DNA of 35,717 nt from Caryophanales bacterium UBA2253 (GTDB taxonomy: Bacteria; Bacillota_I; Bacilli_A; ML615J-28; CAG-698). Every line of letters starts with the position of its first letter. The first letter of the stretch is position 1. Below the pieces are notes generated by a model. The model saw nothing but the letters and a program-made list of their open reading frames with translations. It did no database searches and was not told the DNA's origin. The position numbers were made by a program, and so were the translations under genes. This document shows, one piece after another, positions 13,982 to 23,273 of the stretch. The stretch is taken from contig DDXT01000029.1 in NCBI GenBank assembly GCA_002347755.1, positions 1 to 35,717 on the forward strand. Direction: 5' to 3'.

Positions 13982-15241
13982 ATGAATTTATTGCAAGAAC
14001 TCAAATGGCGCGGGCTGATCTTCGACATCATCAACGAAGAAGAGCTCGACAAAAGACTTCAGGAAAAACCCATCACTTTATATTGCGGCTTTGACCCGAC
14101 GGCGGACAGTCTGCACATCGGATCATTGCTGCCGATTGTGACTTTGATGCGGTTTAGGAAAGCCGGTCACCGGGTCATCGCCCTGACCGGAGGGGGCACC
14201 GGACTGATCGGCGATCCGAGCGGGAAACGCAACGAACGCCAGATGAAGGAGATCGAAACCGTCCAAAAATGGGGAGTGCTGTTCAAAAAGCAATTCGCGA
14301 GATTTTTGACCTTTGACGGGGTCGGAGCCGTTTGCCTGGACAACTATGAATGGCTGAGCAAACTTTCCGCCATCGAACTTTGGCGCGAATACGGAAAACA
14401 TTTTTCCATCAACAACATGCTGGCCAAAGAAAGCGTCAAATCCCGTTTGGACAACGGGCTGACTTATTTGGAATTCTCATACATGATCATGCAGAGCATT
14501 GATTTTTTACATATGTACCAAGACAAAAATCTGCATTGCGAAATGCAGATCGGCGGTCAGGATCAATGGGGAAACATTACCGCCGGAATGGATCTCATCC
14601 GCAAGATCGAAGGACCGGATTCCAAAGTGTTCGGGCTGACCATGCCGCTCATCAACAAGAGCGACGGAACCAAATTCGGGAAGACCGAGAGCGGAGCGGT
14701 TTGGCTGGATGAAGAAAAGACGACGCCATACGAGATGTACCAATTTTTCATCAACACCGCCGATGACGACGTTGTGAAATTTTTGAAATATTATACTTTC
14801 CTTTCTCAAGAAGCCATCGGGACCTTGGAAGCGAAAGTCAAAAACGAACCGCATCTTCGAGAAGCCCAAAAGGTTCTGGCGAAAGAGATCGTAACACTGG
14901 TGCATGGCGAGGAAGCCTACCGCCAAGCCGTCAAAGTCACCGAAGCTTTGTTCAGCGGAAAGATCGGCGAACTGAACGCCGAAGAGATCAGCGAAGGGTT
15001 CAAAGACGTACCGTCGGTGGAATTGTCCAAAACGATCAGCTTGGTCGACGCGCTGGTACTGGTCAAAGCCGCATCTTCAAAGCGGGAAGCCCGGGAGTTA
15101 ATCACTAACGGAGCCGTCAGCGTCAATGGAGAAACAATCCGCGATCTGGGATTTTCCGTGGACAAAGCCCAGGCGATCGAAGGAAAATTTTCTGTCATTC
15201 GACGCGGGAAAAAGAACTATTATCTGATCAAGCATGTTTAA
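13982..15241 (+). CDS. tyrS: Tyrosyl-tRNA synthetase
   Basis: Charges tRNA-Tyr with tyrosine. This class I enzyme has 419 residues. The HIGH-like motif HIGS is at 45-48 in FDPTADSLHIGSLLP. The KMSKS-like loop KFGKT is at 231-235. A C-terminal S4 RNA-binding domain follows (VDALVLVKAASSKREARELI onwards). AAGGAGG lies upstream of ATG 13982. It is regulated by the T-box before it and ends in a strong shared terminator. Confidence 0.97.
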   Translation: MNLLQELKWRGLIFDIINEEELDKRLQEKPITLYCGFDPTADSLHIGSLLPIVTLMRFRKAGHRVIALTGGGTGLIGDPSGKRNERQMKEIETVQKWGVLFKKQFARFLTFDGVGAVCLDNYEWLSKLSAIELWREYGKHFSINNMLAKESVKSRLDNGLTYLEFSYMIMQSIDFLHMYQDKNLHCEMQIGGQDQWGNITAGMDLIRKIEGPDSKVFGLTMPLINKSDGTKFGKTESGAVWLDEEKTTPYEMYQFFINTADDDVVKFLKYYTFLSQEAIGTLEAKVKNEPHLREAQKVLAKEIVTLVHGEEAYRQAVKVTEALFSGKIGELNAEEISEGFKDVPSVELSKTISLVDALVLVKAASSKREARELITNGAVSVNGETIRDLGFSVDKAQAIEGKFSVIRRGKKNYYLIKHV

Positions 15242-15251
15242 AAAGGATTTA

Positions 15252-15292
15252 AAAAAGATGAATCATGGAATCTAACCATGATTCATCTTTTT
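15252..15292. terminator. Bidirectional terminator between tyrS and trpS
   Basis: A perfect 17-bp stem (AAAAAGATGAATCATGG and its complement) with loop AATCTAA. The A-run on one side and T-run on the other make it work for both converging genes. Confidence 0.93.
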
Positions 15293-15296
15293 GTTA

Positions 15297-16292
15297 TCAT
15301 TGTCTTCCGAGTCCCAATTTGTGATAAACTTTGGCTAGTTTTCTTTGGGCCAAGACACGGGCGCGTTCCCGGCCTTGGTCGAGCAAAGCATCCAGTTCAT
15401 CAGAATTGATGTAGCGGCGGTAACGATCTTGGATGATTTCCATTTCTTTAGCCACGATTTCCGCGAGATCATCTTTGAAAGAGCCGTAACCCTGACCTTG
15501 GTATTTGGCTTCAATTTCCGAAAAAGGCAGCTCCGCAAGAATGGAGTAAATGGTCATGAGATTGGCGATCCCGGGTTGTTTGTCCGGATCGTAATGGACA
15601 TTGGCTTCATTGTCGGTGACGGCGGATTTGATCTTCTTTTTGATTGATGCGATCGGTTCCAGAAGGAAAATGCAGCCCTTGTCATTCTCAGCGGATTTGT
15701 CCATTTTTTTGGACGGATCTTGCAGATCTTTGATCCGGGCGCCTTTTTCCTGAACCAGGCCTTCCGGAACGGTGAAGGTGTTTCCGAAACGGTTGTTGAA
15801 ACGGATGGCCAGATCGCGGGCCAGTTCCAAATGCTGATTCTGGTCTTCGCCGACCGGAACGTATTTGGCGTCGTAAAGCAGAATGTCCGCGGCCATCAGG
15901 GCCGGATAGGTGAACAAGGCGGCGGTTACGCCAGCGGTCTGTTTGGCCATTTTGTCTTTGTATTGGGTCATCCTTTCCAGTTCGCCCATATATACCAACG
16001 ATTGCATGACGGCGGACATTTCGGCGTGCTCATGGACTTCCGACTGCAAAAACAGCGTCAGTCCTTCCGGCTTCATTCCGCAAGCCATGTAAAGAGCGGC
16101 CACATTCTTGATGTTTTGTCTTAGGATCTTCGGATCCTGCGGGGTGGTGATGGCGTGAAGATCGGCCACAAAAATGAAGAATTCGTAATCACTCATCTTT
16201 TCCTGAAGTTTAACAAAATTGCGCAGGGCTCCCAAATAATTGCCCAAAGTCGGGATTCCGGTCGGCTTGACGCCTGATAAAACGATATTCAT
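15297..16292 (-). CDS. trpS: Tryptophanyl-tRNA synthetase
   Basis: Charges tRNA-Trp. A class I enzyme of 331 residues, the normal bacterial length. The HIGH-like signature is PTGIPTLGNYLGAL (10-23), and the KMSKS loop is KKMDKS near residue 195. GEDQNQHLELARDLAIRFN is also typical. The ATG at 16292 has GGAGGAAAT upstream. It is preceded on the minus strand by a T-box leader and a good promoter. It converges on tyrS. Confidence 0.97.
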   Translation of the reverse strand: MNIVLSGVKPTGIPTLGNYLGALRNFVKLQEKMSDYEFFIFVADLHAITTPQDPKILRQNIKNVAALYMACGMKPEGLTLFLQSEVHEHAEMSAVMQSLVYMGELERMTQYKDKMAKQTAGVTAALFTYPALMAADILLYDAKYVPVGEDQNQHLELARDLAIRFNNRFGNTFTVPEGLVQEKGARIKDLQDPSKKMDKSAENDKGCIFLLEPIASIKKKIKSAVTDNEANVHYDPDKQPGIANLMTIYSILAELPFSEIEAKYQGQGYGSFKDDLAEIVAKEMEIIQDRYRRYINSDELDALLDQGRERARVLAQRKLAKVYHKLGLGRQ

Positions 16293-16305
16293 ATTTCCTC
16301 CAAAT

Positions 16306-16530
16306 AAAAAGTCCTAAAAAGACCAATGCTTTTAAGGACGAATATTTCCGCGGTACCACCTTAGTTCACCGTTTCCGGTGCTCTCAAAATCCTTAACGGG
16401 GACGAACCGTCGGCGCATTTCTTCGCCGCGCTCAAAGATCCATTCGGGAATTTCGGTATTTGTTGCTTGCACTTGCCAACAATCGCTGGGAAACCGAAGG
16501 ATTTCTCTACTATTTCTTCTCGTTGCTTAT
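16306..16530 (-). promoter_or_regulatory. T-box leader of trpS
   Basis: Read on the minus strand. The T-box AAGGTGGTACCGCGG is the complement of 16348-16362. A likely specifier UGG (complement of 16440-16442) lies in GAATGGATC. The terminator stem (16311-16339, complement GTCCTTAAAA / TTTTTAGGAC with one mismatch) is followed by TTTTT. Uncharged tRNA-Trp should allow read-through into trpS. Confidence 0.9.
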
Positions 16531-16537
16531 GACCATG

Positions 16538-16566
16538 ATTATACACCCTTTTTGAAAATACCACAA
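16538..16566 (-). promoter_or_regulatory. Promoter of the trpS T-box transcript
   Basis: On the complement, TTGTGG (16561-16566), 17 bases, and TATAAT (16538-16543). Confidence 0.7.
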
Positions 16567-16596
16567 GATGTAAATGAAAAAAACGCAAAAATGGCA

Positions 16597-16611
16597 ATGT
16601 AAGCGATTCCA
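16597..16611 (+). promoter_or_regulatory. cre-like site upstream of the opp operon
   Basis: ATGTAAGCGATTCCA fits the degenerate catabolite-responsive element consensus WTGNAANCGNWNNCW at every position. It lies about 80 bases before the -35 box of oppA. A related half site (AAAACGCTTACG, 16652-16663) follows nearer the promoter. A CcpA-like protein is encoded 3 kb upstream. Confidence 0.45.
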
Positions 16612-16677
16612 ATAACAAAAAAATCAGGTAAAGCCGCCAAAAACCGCTATAAAAACGCTTACGAAAAAAAATATTTG

Positions 16678-16706
16678 TTGACATTGATTTTGGCGGTGTG
16701 TATAAT
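16678..16706 (+). promoter_or_regulatory. Consensus promoter of the opp operon
   Basis: TTGACA (16678-16683), 17 bases, TATAAT (16701-16706). It is a strong promoter 50 bases before oppA, whose ribosome binding site is GGGAGG. Confidence 0.9.
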
Positions 16707-16757
16707 AAAGTTAATCACTTGAGCTCATGGCACGGGTGAAAAAAATGGGAGGAAAAA

Positions 16758-19193
16758 ATGAAAAAATTCTTAAGTTTATTTTTCTTTTTGGCTCTTGCGT
16801 TAGTATTTGTGGGATGTGGAGAAAAAGAGTACGCTCTTGAACTCACAGGCGCACAAAACGTAAAAGTCGGAGAAACAATCACCTTAACCGCTACGACTGA
16901 GAAGCCTGAAGCTGTATTCGTTTGGACATCAAGCGATGAAAGTAAGGCAACAGTCAGCAATGGCGTTGTTACAGGCGTTGCGCTTGGAACGGCTGTCATT
17001 ACTGTAAGCGTTGAGGGGTTGGGAGAAAAATTCCTGGTAATCAACGTTACGGAATTCTCATTTGCTTTAACCGGCGATGAGTCCGTAAAAGTGGGCAAGA
17101 CCCTAACCTTGACCGCTACAACAGATAAACCAAGCCCAGCATTTACCTGGACATCAAACAACGCAGCCGTTGCGACTGTTGCGAATGGTGTTGTAACTGC
17201 TGTTGCTCCTGGTACTGCTGTAATCACTGCTGCACTGGCAGGAGTTGGATCATTGACAAAGACCATCAATGTCAAACCGTTAACAACCTTAACAGTCGGA
17301 TCAACAACTGAAGCCGGTGTCAATATGTTCGGAACATTCTGGGGAAATAATGCTACCAATGCGGATGTCAGAACCTTGACTTTCGGTTATGGCACTGTAT
17401 CCTATCAAAAAGAAGCTGCCCGTTACATGGTTGACCCAACCGTTGTCAAAGAATTGATCATCGTTGAAAACCCTGACGGAAGCAAGACTTACACCATCGA
17501 AATTTACCAAGACTTGCTATGGAACGACGGAACCGGAATTGATGCGAAAGACTATGTTTTCGCAATGTTACTGTCAATCAACCCGGTGTTCGCTACCGCA
17601 ATCGGTAAATCATTGACCACTACCGGCGACATCGTCGGCAGCGAAGACTATGCCGACCCAGCGCTTAACGCGGATGGATTGGATGAACTGACAGGCGTTG
17701 ACTTGGTCAACGATTATAAGTTCTCCATCACCATCGCTGCAGATCGCTTCCCATACTATTATGAATTCTTATACTATTCTGCGACTCCTTATCCAATGCA
17801 CGTAATCGCTCCGAATGCTGACATTGCTCAGGGAACAGCCGGCGCTAAGATTACCGGAACTTGGACAAAAGAAGCCTTACAAGCTACAGTTGATAATGAT
17901 GGTGAAGGATATCGTTATGACATCTCCGTCACCTGCGGACCTTACAATCTGTATGACTTTGATGCATCAACATCGACAGTAACCTTAACCATCAATGATT
18001 TGTACAAAGGAAATTATGAAGGACAATTGCCAGACATTGACAACGTAGTTTTCAAGTATGTTCAAGCTGCTACCCAGATGCAGGCATTGTTGAATGGCGA
18101 AATTGACCTGATCGAATCTGTTTCCGGCGGAAACGCCATCATCTCGGGACTTGAGGAAGTAGCTTATGGCAACATTAACTTCACAACCTTCTCCCGTAAC
18201 GGTTACGGATTGATCGGATTCCACTGCGATCCAGCTTCCGGCCCAACCTCAAGCACTGCCGTTCGTCAATCAATCGCTTATTTGATTAACAGAAACTTGT
18301 TCTTGGAAACCTACACTCGCGGTTACGGAATTCTTCCGAACGGCGAATACGGATTGGCACAATGGATGGTCGGAGCTTCCGAAGATGAAGACGGCGTCGT
18401 TCAAGGCCGCGATTCTAATGGAGACCTTGTAGCGCTGAACTCTTACAGTTATGACCCAGCCAAAGCAATCGAATTGTTGGAAGCTGACGGATGGAATAAG
18501 AATGCCACCGGCGGAGCTTATGTTCAAGAAACAGGCGCTGTCCGTTACAAATTAGATACAGATGGCACTACTCTTCTTAAACTGAGCGTTCCTTGGGCTA
18601 ACACTACCGGCAACCCAGTATCTGACTTGATCCGTTCGCAATTGTTGCCGAACGCAATGGCAGTCGGAATGGAAATCAGAGACCAACCGATGGATTTCAA
18701 CACCTTGCTGTATACCCATTATTACGGAGCTGATGGCGACGGATACTTGTTGCCTGAAGATCTTAATGGTGACGGCGAGTGGACTGTTGATGAAATCCCT
18801 GAATATGAAGTCGAAGTAGATGGTGTTGTCGTTGAACCAGACATGAGAGAATATCATATGGTCAACTTGGGTACAGGTTTCAACACTGGATTGTTCGAAC
18901 CTTATTATGATGTCTCCATTCAATATTGGGGATGGGACGGCGGAGCAAACATTCAATACTTGTATGATGAAGAAATGTTGGATGCTGCCGAAAGAATGAT
19001 GAGAGCTGCTACCGATGAAGAATATCTCTTTGCCTGGCAACAGTTCCAATATCGTTACAACCTGTTGTTACCGACACTGCCGTTGTATTCAGATATGTAT
19101 CATGCTTTCTATTCTCCTGACCTGAAGAACTATGAAGTTACTGCAGAATGGACAATGACTGAAGCCATTCTATACGCGAACATTGTTAGATAG
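16758..19193 (+). CDS. oppA: Oligopeptide-binding lipoprotein OppA with two N-terminal Big2 domains
   Basis: The extracellular substrate-binding part of the oligopeptide importer, family SBP_bac_5. Its signal peptide ends with a lipobox-like FVGC, Cys20. Two consecutive Ig-like Big2 domains follow (about 26-97 and 101-172), each with the pattern VKVGxTxTLTATT...W.S....A.V.NGVVT.VA.GTA.IT. The binding domain then runs to residue 811. Typical OppA proteins have 520-600 residues and no Big2 domains. An EF-hand-like loop, DLNGDGEWTVDE, is at 668-679. The Big2 repeats may act as a stalk. Codon choice looks biased towards high expression. A hairpin after the gene should make OppA more abundant than the permeases. 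Confidence 0.9.
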   Translation: MKKFLSLFFFLALALVFVGCGEKEYALELTGAQNVKVGETITLTATTEKPEAVFVWTSSDESKATVSNGVVTGVALGTAVITVSVEGLGEKFLVINVTEFSFALTGDESVKVGKTLTLTATTDKPSPAFTWTSNNAAVATVANGVVTAVAPGTAVITAALAGVGSLTKTINVKPLTTLTVGSTTEAGVNMFGTFWGNNATNADVRTLTFGYGTVSYQKEAARYMVDPTVVKELIIVENPDGSKTYTIEIYQDLLWNDGTGIDAKDYVFAMLLSINPVFATAIGKSLTTTGDIVGSEDYADPALNADGLDELTGVDLVNDYKFSITIAADRFPYYYEFLYYSATPYPMHVIAPNADIAQGTAGAKITGTWTKEALQATVDNDGEGYRYDISVTCGPYNLYDFDASTSTVTLTINDLYKGNYEGQLPDIDNVVFKYVQAATQMQALLNGEIDLIESVSGGNAIISGLEEVAYGNINFTTFSRNGYGLIGFHCDPASGPTSSTAVRQSIAYLINRNLFLETYTRGYGILPNGEYGLAQWMVGASEDEDGVVQGRDSNGDLVALNSYSYDPAKAIELLEADGWNKNATGGAYVQETGAVRYKLDTDGTTLLKLSVPWANTTGNPVSDLIRSQLLPNAMAVGMEIRDQPMDFNTLLYTHYYGADGDGYLLPEDLNGDGEWTVDEIPEYEVEVDGVVVEPDMREYHMVNLGTGFNTGLFEPYYDVSIQYWGWDGGANIQYLYDEEMLDAAERMMRAATDEEYLFAWQQFQYRYNLLLPTLPLYSDMYHAFYSPDLKNYEVTAEWTMTEAILYANIVR

Positions 19194-19214
19194 AAATTCA
19201 GCCGATTAGACATG

Positions 19215-19253
19215 AAATTAAGGAGATTGGCGTTTGCCAATCTCCTAATTTTT
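19215..19253 (+). terminator. Intra-operon attenuator hairpin between oppA and oppB
   Basis: An 11-bp perfect stem, AGGAGATTGGC / GCCAATCTCCT, with loop GTTT, extended by A/T pairs around one bulged A and followed by five T. The oppB ribosome binding site follows at once. Partial termination here would give excess binding protein. Confidence 0.8.
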
Positions 19254-19272
19254 GAAAAAGGAGGAAACAAAT

Positions 19273-20277
19273 GTGTCTAGATATATAGTAAAAAGAATTC
19301 TATACATTATTTTCGTCGCGTTTATTATTACTATCATCTTGTTCTTTCTGTATAAATCGATACCGGGCGGCGACATGGCCAGAGTCATGGCTTACGTCGA
19401 CCAGACCCTGAAACAAACCAACCCAGACCTATATATAATCCAAATGAAACAAGCTGAGTTGGATTTGGGAATCGGCCAACCGGTAATTTTACAATACTTC
19501 ATGTGGCTGAAAGAAACGTTGTCCGGAAATTTCGGATACACGCTTGCCGGTCATGTGCTGGTAATTGATTATGTAAAAGCTCCGATGCTAAACACTATAA
19601 AGCTTAATCTTTTGGTTATGTTTTTTGTGTTCATCATCACTTTCCCACTGGGAATTAAAACGGCCGTCAAAAAGTATTCCACCTTTGACAACGGCGTCCA
19701 AATTTTTACCATTGTAGGTATGTCCCTCCCAAGTTTTTTCATTGCTTTGATCTCTATTTTAATTTTTTCCGCTTGGTTGAGAATATTGCCGAGCAGCGGA
19801 AGCAACTCGGGAATTATTGTTCGAGAAACCATGACGGCGTTTGAAAGATTGCTGGACAATCTGAAATACATGATTCTTCCGGTCTTCGTTTTAACCGTTT
19901 CGTCGCTGGCGGGAATTACCCGATATGTTCGGGGAACCATGATTGACATTTTACAACAAGATTACATTCGCACCGCCCGAGCCAAAGGGCTGCGAGAAAA
20001 AGTCGTTATTTATTCCCATGCTTTCCGAAACGCCATGATCCCGGTCGTTACCATCATGACTGGTTGGGTATTAGGCATTTTCGGAGGATCGACTATAACC
20101 GAAACCATTTTCGCATGGAAGGGCATGGGGAAAACTCTTTATGATGCCCTGATGCAAGGACCGGATTATTCGGTCATCCTGGCAATGAATCTTTTCTATA
20201 CAATGTTGGGATTGGTTGGTAATCTTTTGCTTGATATGCTTTACACGGTAGTTGATCCAAGGGTCAAGTTGGGGTAA
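19273..20277 (+). CDS. oppB: Oligopeptide ABC transporter permease OppB
   Basis: A membrane permease of the Opp importer with about six helices. The 334-residue length is normal. It begins MSRYIVKRILYIIFVAF and has the EAA-type cytoplasmic loop YIRTARAKGLREKVVIYSHA followed by FRNAMIPVVT, which contacts the ATPases. It ends VVDPRVKLG. The start is GTG at 19273, with AAGGAGG eight bases before it. An earlier in-frame TTG (19252) lies before that site, and the overlapping ATG is out of frame and soon stopped. Confidence 0.95.
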   Translation: MSRYIVKRILYIIFVAFIITIILFFLYKSIPGGDMARVMAYVDQTLKQTNPDLYIIQMKQAELDLGIGQPVILQYFMWLKETLSGNFGYTLAGHVLVIDYVKAPMLNTIKLNLLVMFFVFIITFPLGIKTAVKKYSTFDNGVQIFTIVGMSLPSFFIALISILIFSAWLRILPSSGSNSGIIVRETMTAFERLLDNLKYMILPVFVLTVSSLAGITRYVRGTMIDILQQDYIRTARAKGLREKVVIYSHAFRNAMIPVVTIMTGWVLGIFGGSTITETIFAWKGMGKTLYDALMQGPDYSVILAMNLFYTMLGLVGNLLLDMLYTVVDPRVKLG

Positions 20278-20280
20278 AAC

Positions 20281-22269
20281 ATGAAAAAAAGAAATTTATT
20301 TCAGAATATAAAAGAGATCCTCATTGTCATCGGCCGCGCCATTAAATCGGCTTTCGTCCGGGCATTTCTCGGGAACAACAAAGAAATGACCATCTTTGAA
20401 GAAGAGGCTGTTCAGAGCCCCTTGCGCGTAACGGCCAAGAAATTCCTTAAAAACAAGATGGCAATCGTGGGTTTGACGGTTTTCATTGGCGTTTTGCTGT
20501 TCTGCTTTGCTGGAAGCATTTTTATCAAAGCCGATGTTTTTTACATTAATACAACTCAGGGCAACACCAGCCCGGGATTTTCGCTTCTTGATGTTCCCAA
20601 AGGTTTGAAAGAAAACGGAATATTGGATATTGCCGTGTCTTCCACTTACAGCATGGGAATTGACAAAGAGAACAATGTTTACATCTGGGGAATCGATGTT
20701 GATCATATTGCTGAAGAGTTCCCGATGGGCCTCGCGGCCCCGGAGGACTTGGCATTTGGACAAGCCATTACCACCGGGTTGAAAGCCACCAGAGTTTGGT
20801 CCGGGACCAATCACTTCATTTTGGAACAAATGGATGGTTCTTTGGTTTCCTTCGGTGTTGTTACCGATACCCTATCGTTTGGTTTGACGACCATTCCGAC
20901 CGATTTAAAAACCAAAAACAGCCTCGGGATGCCTGTTACCATTAACGTGGTTCAGGAAATCATTGATGACGGCGGCGTGTTGGACGTCATCGCCGAAAAC
21001 CAGGTCACAATGGTCATCACTAATGCTTACAAAGTTTACATGTGGGGAAATGTATCCAAACGCCCTTACAACATTGCGAAAGGTTTGGCGGGGAAAAATG
21101 CCGTATACGCCGGATTCTCGCGGGAAAACATAACCTTCCTGTTGGATGACGGAACCATTAAAGTAATGGGAACCGGTTCGGTTTCTTCAAACATTCCAAC
21201 CGATCAACTTACCGGAGTTGTTCAATTGGTGACCACCGCGGGCAGTGCCATCTGTCTGAAAGATGACGGAACAGTCGTTGTTTGGGGAGACAATCTTTCC
21301 AAAGAACTAAACTTCGATCCGGTCATCCAGGGTCACGTTGTAAAAATATCCAAAGCCGCTCAAGGCTCAGACAATTACCAACACATTTCGGCTATCTTGG
21401 ATGATGGATCGGTATATTCTTGGGGAAGCGAAACTTACGGGGCCATTGATGTACCGAAGTCGCTTCGCAATACCACTGAAGCCGCGAACATTTACTCGGG
21501 ATTTTTCCAAAACTTTGTAACTGACGAAGAAGGAAATCTTTTGGGTTCTTGGGGTCTGAAAGGCCACTTGTTTGGTACCGATGAATACGGACGCGACGTG
21601 TTTGCGCGCGTGATCAACGGCGGAAGAATTTCTTTGACCATTGGTTTGGTGGCGGTCATCATTTCCACGACCATCGGTATCATCGTCGGCGGGATTTCCG
21701 GATTCTATGGCGGTAAAGTCGACATATTGTTGATGAGATTCGCCGAAATCGTTGGATCCATTCCGTTCTTCCCGATTGCGATGACGCTGTCGGTCATCCT
21801 TAATCAAACTTATCCGGATTTTGGTCCGACGGAAAGAATGATTATGATCATGATGATCTTGGGCGTTCTGAGCTGGACCGGATTGGCCCAGTTGATCCGG
21901 GCTACCATTTTGTCTGAGCGCGAAAAAGAATTTGTTGTAGCCGCCAAAGCTTTGGGGGTCAAATCAAGAGCCATTATTTTCAAACACATCATTCCGAACG
22001 TTCTGACCATCATCATCATTAATGCAACCTTAAGTTATGCAAGCTCCCTTTTGACTGAATCAGGATTATCCTTCTTGGGATTCGGCGTTCAGCTGCCATA
22101 TCCTTCCTGGGGAAATATGCTGACCGGCGCTCAAGAAATGGAAGTCATCAAGAGTTTTTGGTGGCGCTGGGTCTTCCCATCGATCTTCCTGTGTATCGCT
22201 ACGATCAGCATCAACATAATTGGCGATGCCATCCGCGATGCGGTTGACCCTCGATCGAAGGAAAGGTAG
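20281..22269 (+). CDS. oppC: Permease OppC with an inserted RCC1-like propeller domain
   Basis: The second permease of the importer. Its 662 residues are about twice the usual 300-350. Residues 1-82 hold the cytoplasmic N-terminus and the first helix (about 60-82). The conserved permease core resumes at GHLFGTDEYGRDVFARV (428-444) and includes the EAA loop VVAAKALGVKSRAIIFKHI. Between them, about 100-425, is a soluble insertion with at least six blade-like units ending NVYIWG, GSLVSFG, KVYMWG, GTIKVMG, GTVVVWG and GSVYSWG. These resemble RCC1 (regulator of chromosome condensation) repeats. From the topology the domain should face outside, near OppA. Frame and codon use are continuous, so it is not an assembly fusion of two genes. 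The start follows oppB by three bases. Confidence 0.88.
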   Translation: MKKRNLFQNIKEILIVIGRAIKSAFVRAFLGNNKEMTIFEEEAVQSPLRVTAKKFLKNKMAIVGLTVFIGVLLFCFAGSIFIKADVFYINTTQGNTSPGFSLLDVPKGLKENGILDIAVSSTYSMGIDKENNVYIWGIDVDHIAEEFPMGLAAPEDLAFGQAITTGLKATRVWSGTNHFILEQMDGSLVSFGVVTDTLSFGLTTIPTDLKTKNSLGMPVTINVVQEIIDDGGVLDVIAENQVTMVITNAYKVYMWGNVSKRPYNIAKGLAGKNAVYAGFSRENITFLLDDGTIKVMGTGSVSSNIPTDQLTGVVQLVTTAGSAICLKDDGTVVVWGDNLSKELNFDPVIQGHVVKISKAAQGSDNYQHISAILDDGSVYSWGSETYGAIDVPKSLRNTTEAANIYSGFFQNFVTDEEGNLLGSWGLKGHLFGTDEYGRDVFARVINGGRISLTIGLVAVIISTTIGIIVGGISGFYGGKVDILLMRFAEIVGSIPFFPIAMTLSVILNQTYPDFGPTERMIMIMMILGVLSWTGLAQLIRATILSEREKEFVVAAKALGVKSRAIIFKHIIPNVLTIIIINATLSYASSLLTESGLSFLGFGVQLPYPSWGNMLTGAQEMEVIKSFWWRWVFPSIFLCIATISINIIGDAIRDAVDPRSKER

Positions 22270-22280
22270 GAGGATAAAAA

Positions 22281-23273
22281 ATGTCATTATTGGAAGTAAA
22301 AGATTTATATACGTTTTTTAAAACCAAACGCGGAATCGTGAAAGCGGTCAACGGCGTTTCCTATAACCTCGAAGAAGGCCGGACTTTGGGCATCGTCGGC
22401 GAAAGCGGCTCCGGAAAGAGCGTTTCTGCGATGAGCATTTTAAGGCTTTTGGATGGAAACGGCTACATTGACAAAGGCGAGATCATCCTTGAAGGAACCA
22501 ACCTGATCAAGGTCAGCGAAAACGCCATGATGCATGTGCGCGGAAACAAAATTTCCGTCATTTTCCAAGAACCGATGACCTCTCTTAATCCGGTTTTCAC
22601 CGTCGAAAGACAAATCGGCGAGGTCTTCCAGATCCACCAAGGCATGAGCAAAAAAGAATCCTATGTGAAGAGCGTTGATTTGCTCCGCGAGGTCGGAATT
22701 CCTAACCCGGAAAAGGTAGCGAAAACCTATCCGCATCAGTTAAGCGGCGGAATGCGCCAAAGAGTCATGATCGCCATGGCTCTCGCTTGCAAGCCGCGCA
22801 TTTTAATCGCGGATGAACCGACGACCGCTTTGGATGTTACCATTCAGGCGCAAATATTAAAATTAATGAATGATCTTAAAAAAGAATCAAATATGGCCAT
22901 CATTTTCATTACCCACGATTTGGGAGTGATCAACGAAATGGCCGATGATGTCGCCGTCATGTATTGCGGCCAAATCGTGGAAAAAGCTCCGGTTGACGTA
23001 TTGTTTGCCCATGGCAAATATTCCCATCCTTACACCGAAGGCTTAATGACGTCGATTCCGCGCTTGTCGACGGAAAAAGAACGGTTGGAAGCGATCCCTG
23101 GTTCGGTTCCGCATCCGCTCGATTTACCGAAAGGCTGCAAATTCTGCCCGCGCTGCAAATATGCAACGGAAAAATGTCAGAACGAAGAACCGGATCTAAT
23201 CTCTGTTTCCGACGTTCAATCCGTCCGTTGTTTCTATCCGGACATAGAGGAGAGAAAAAATGGGAAAAAGTAA
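22281..23273 (+). CDS. oppD: Oligopeptide ABC transporter ATPase OppD
   Basis: One of two ATPases of the importer. The 330 residues show Walker A GESGSGKS at 40-47, Q-loop VIFQEPMTSLNP, signature LSGGMRQRV, Walker B ILIADEPTTALD and switch His in FITHDLGV. The C-terminal oligopeptide domain carries four cysteines in the pattern CKFCPRCKYATEKC, seen in many OppD/DppD proteins. AGGAGG precedes the ATG. Its 3' end overlaps oppF by 14 bases. Confidence 0.96.
   Translation: MSLLEVKDLYTFFKTKRGIVKAVNGVSYNLEEGRTLGIVGESGSGKSVSAMSILRLLDGNGYIDKGEIILEGTNLIKVSENAMMHVRGNKISVIFQEPMTSLNPVFTVERQIGEVFQIHQGMSKKESYVKSVDLLREVGIPNPEKVAKTYPHQLSGGMRQRVMIAMALACKPRILIADEPTTALDVTIQAQILKLMNDLKKESNMAIIFITHDLGVINEMADDVAVMYCGQIVEKAPVDVLFAHGKYSHPYTEGLMTSIPRLSTEKERLEAIPGSVPHPLDLPKGCKFCPRCKYATEKCQNEEPDLISVSDVQSVRCFYPDIEERKNGKK

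Noticed and set aside
16830..17275. Tandem Big2 repeats in oppA as a DNA repeat or mobile element
   Set aside because: The similarity is at protein level with many DNA differences. They are ordinary duplicated domains.
20281..22269. OppC insertion as an assembly chimera or two fused genes
   Set aside because: The frame is continuous, codon use does not change, and both sides join at a sensible loop of the permease.
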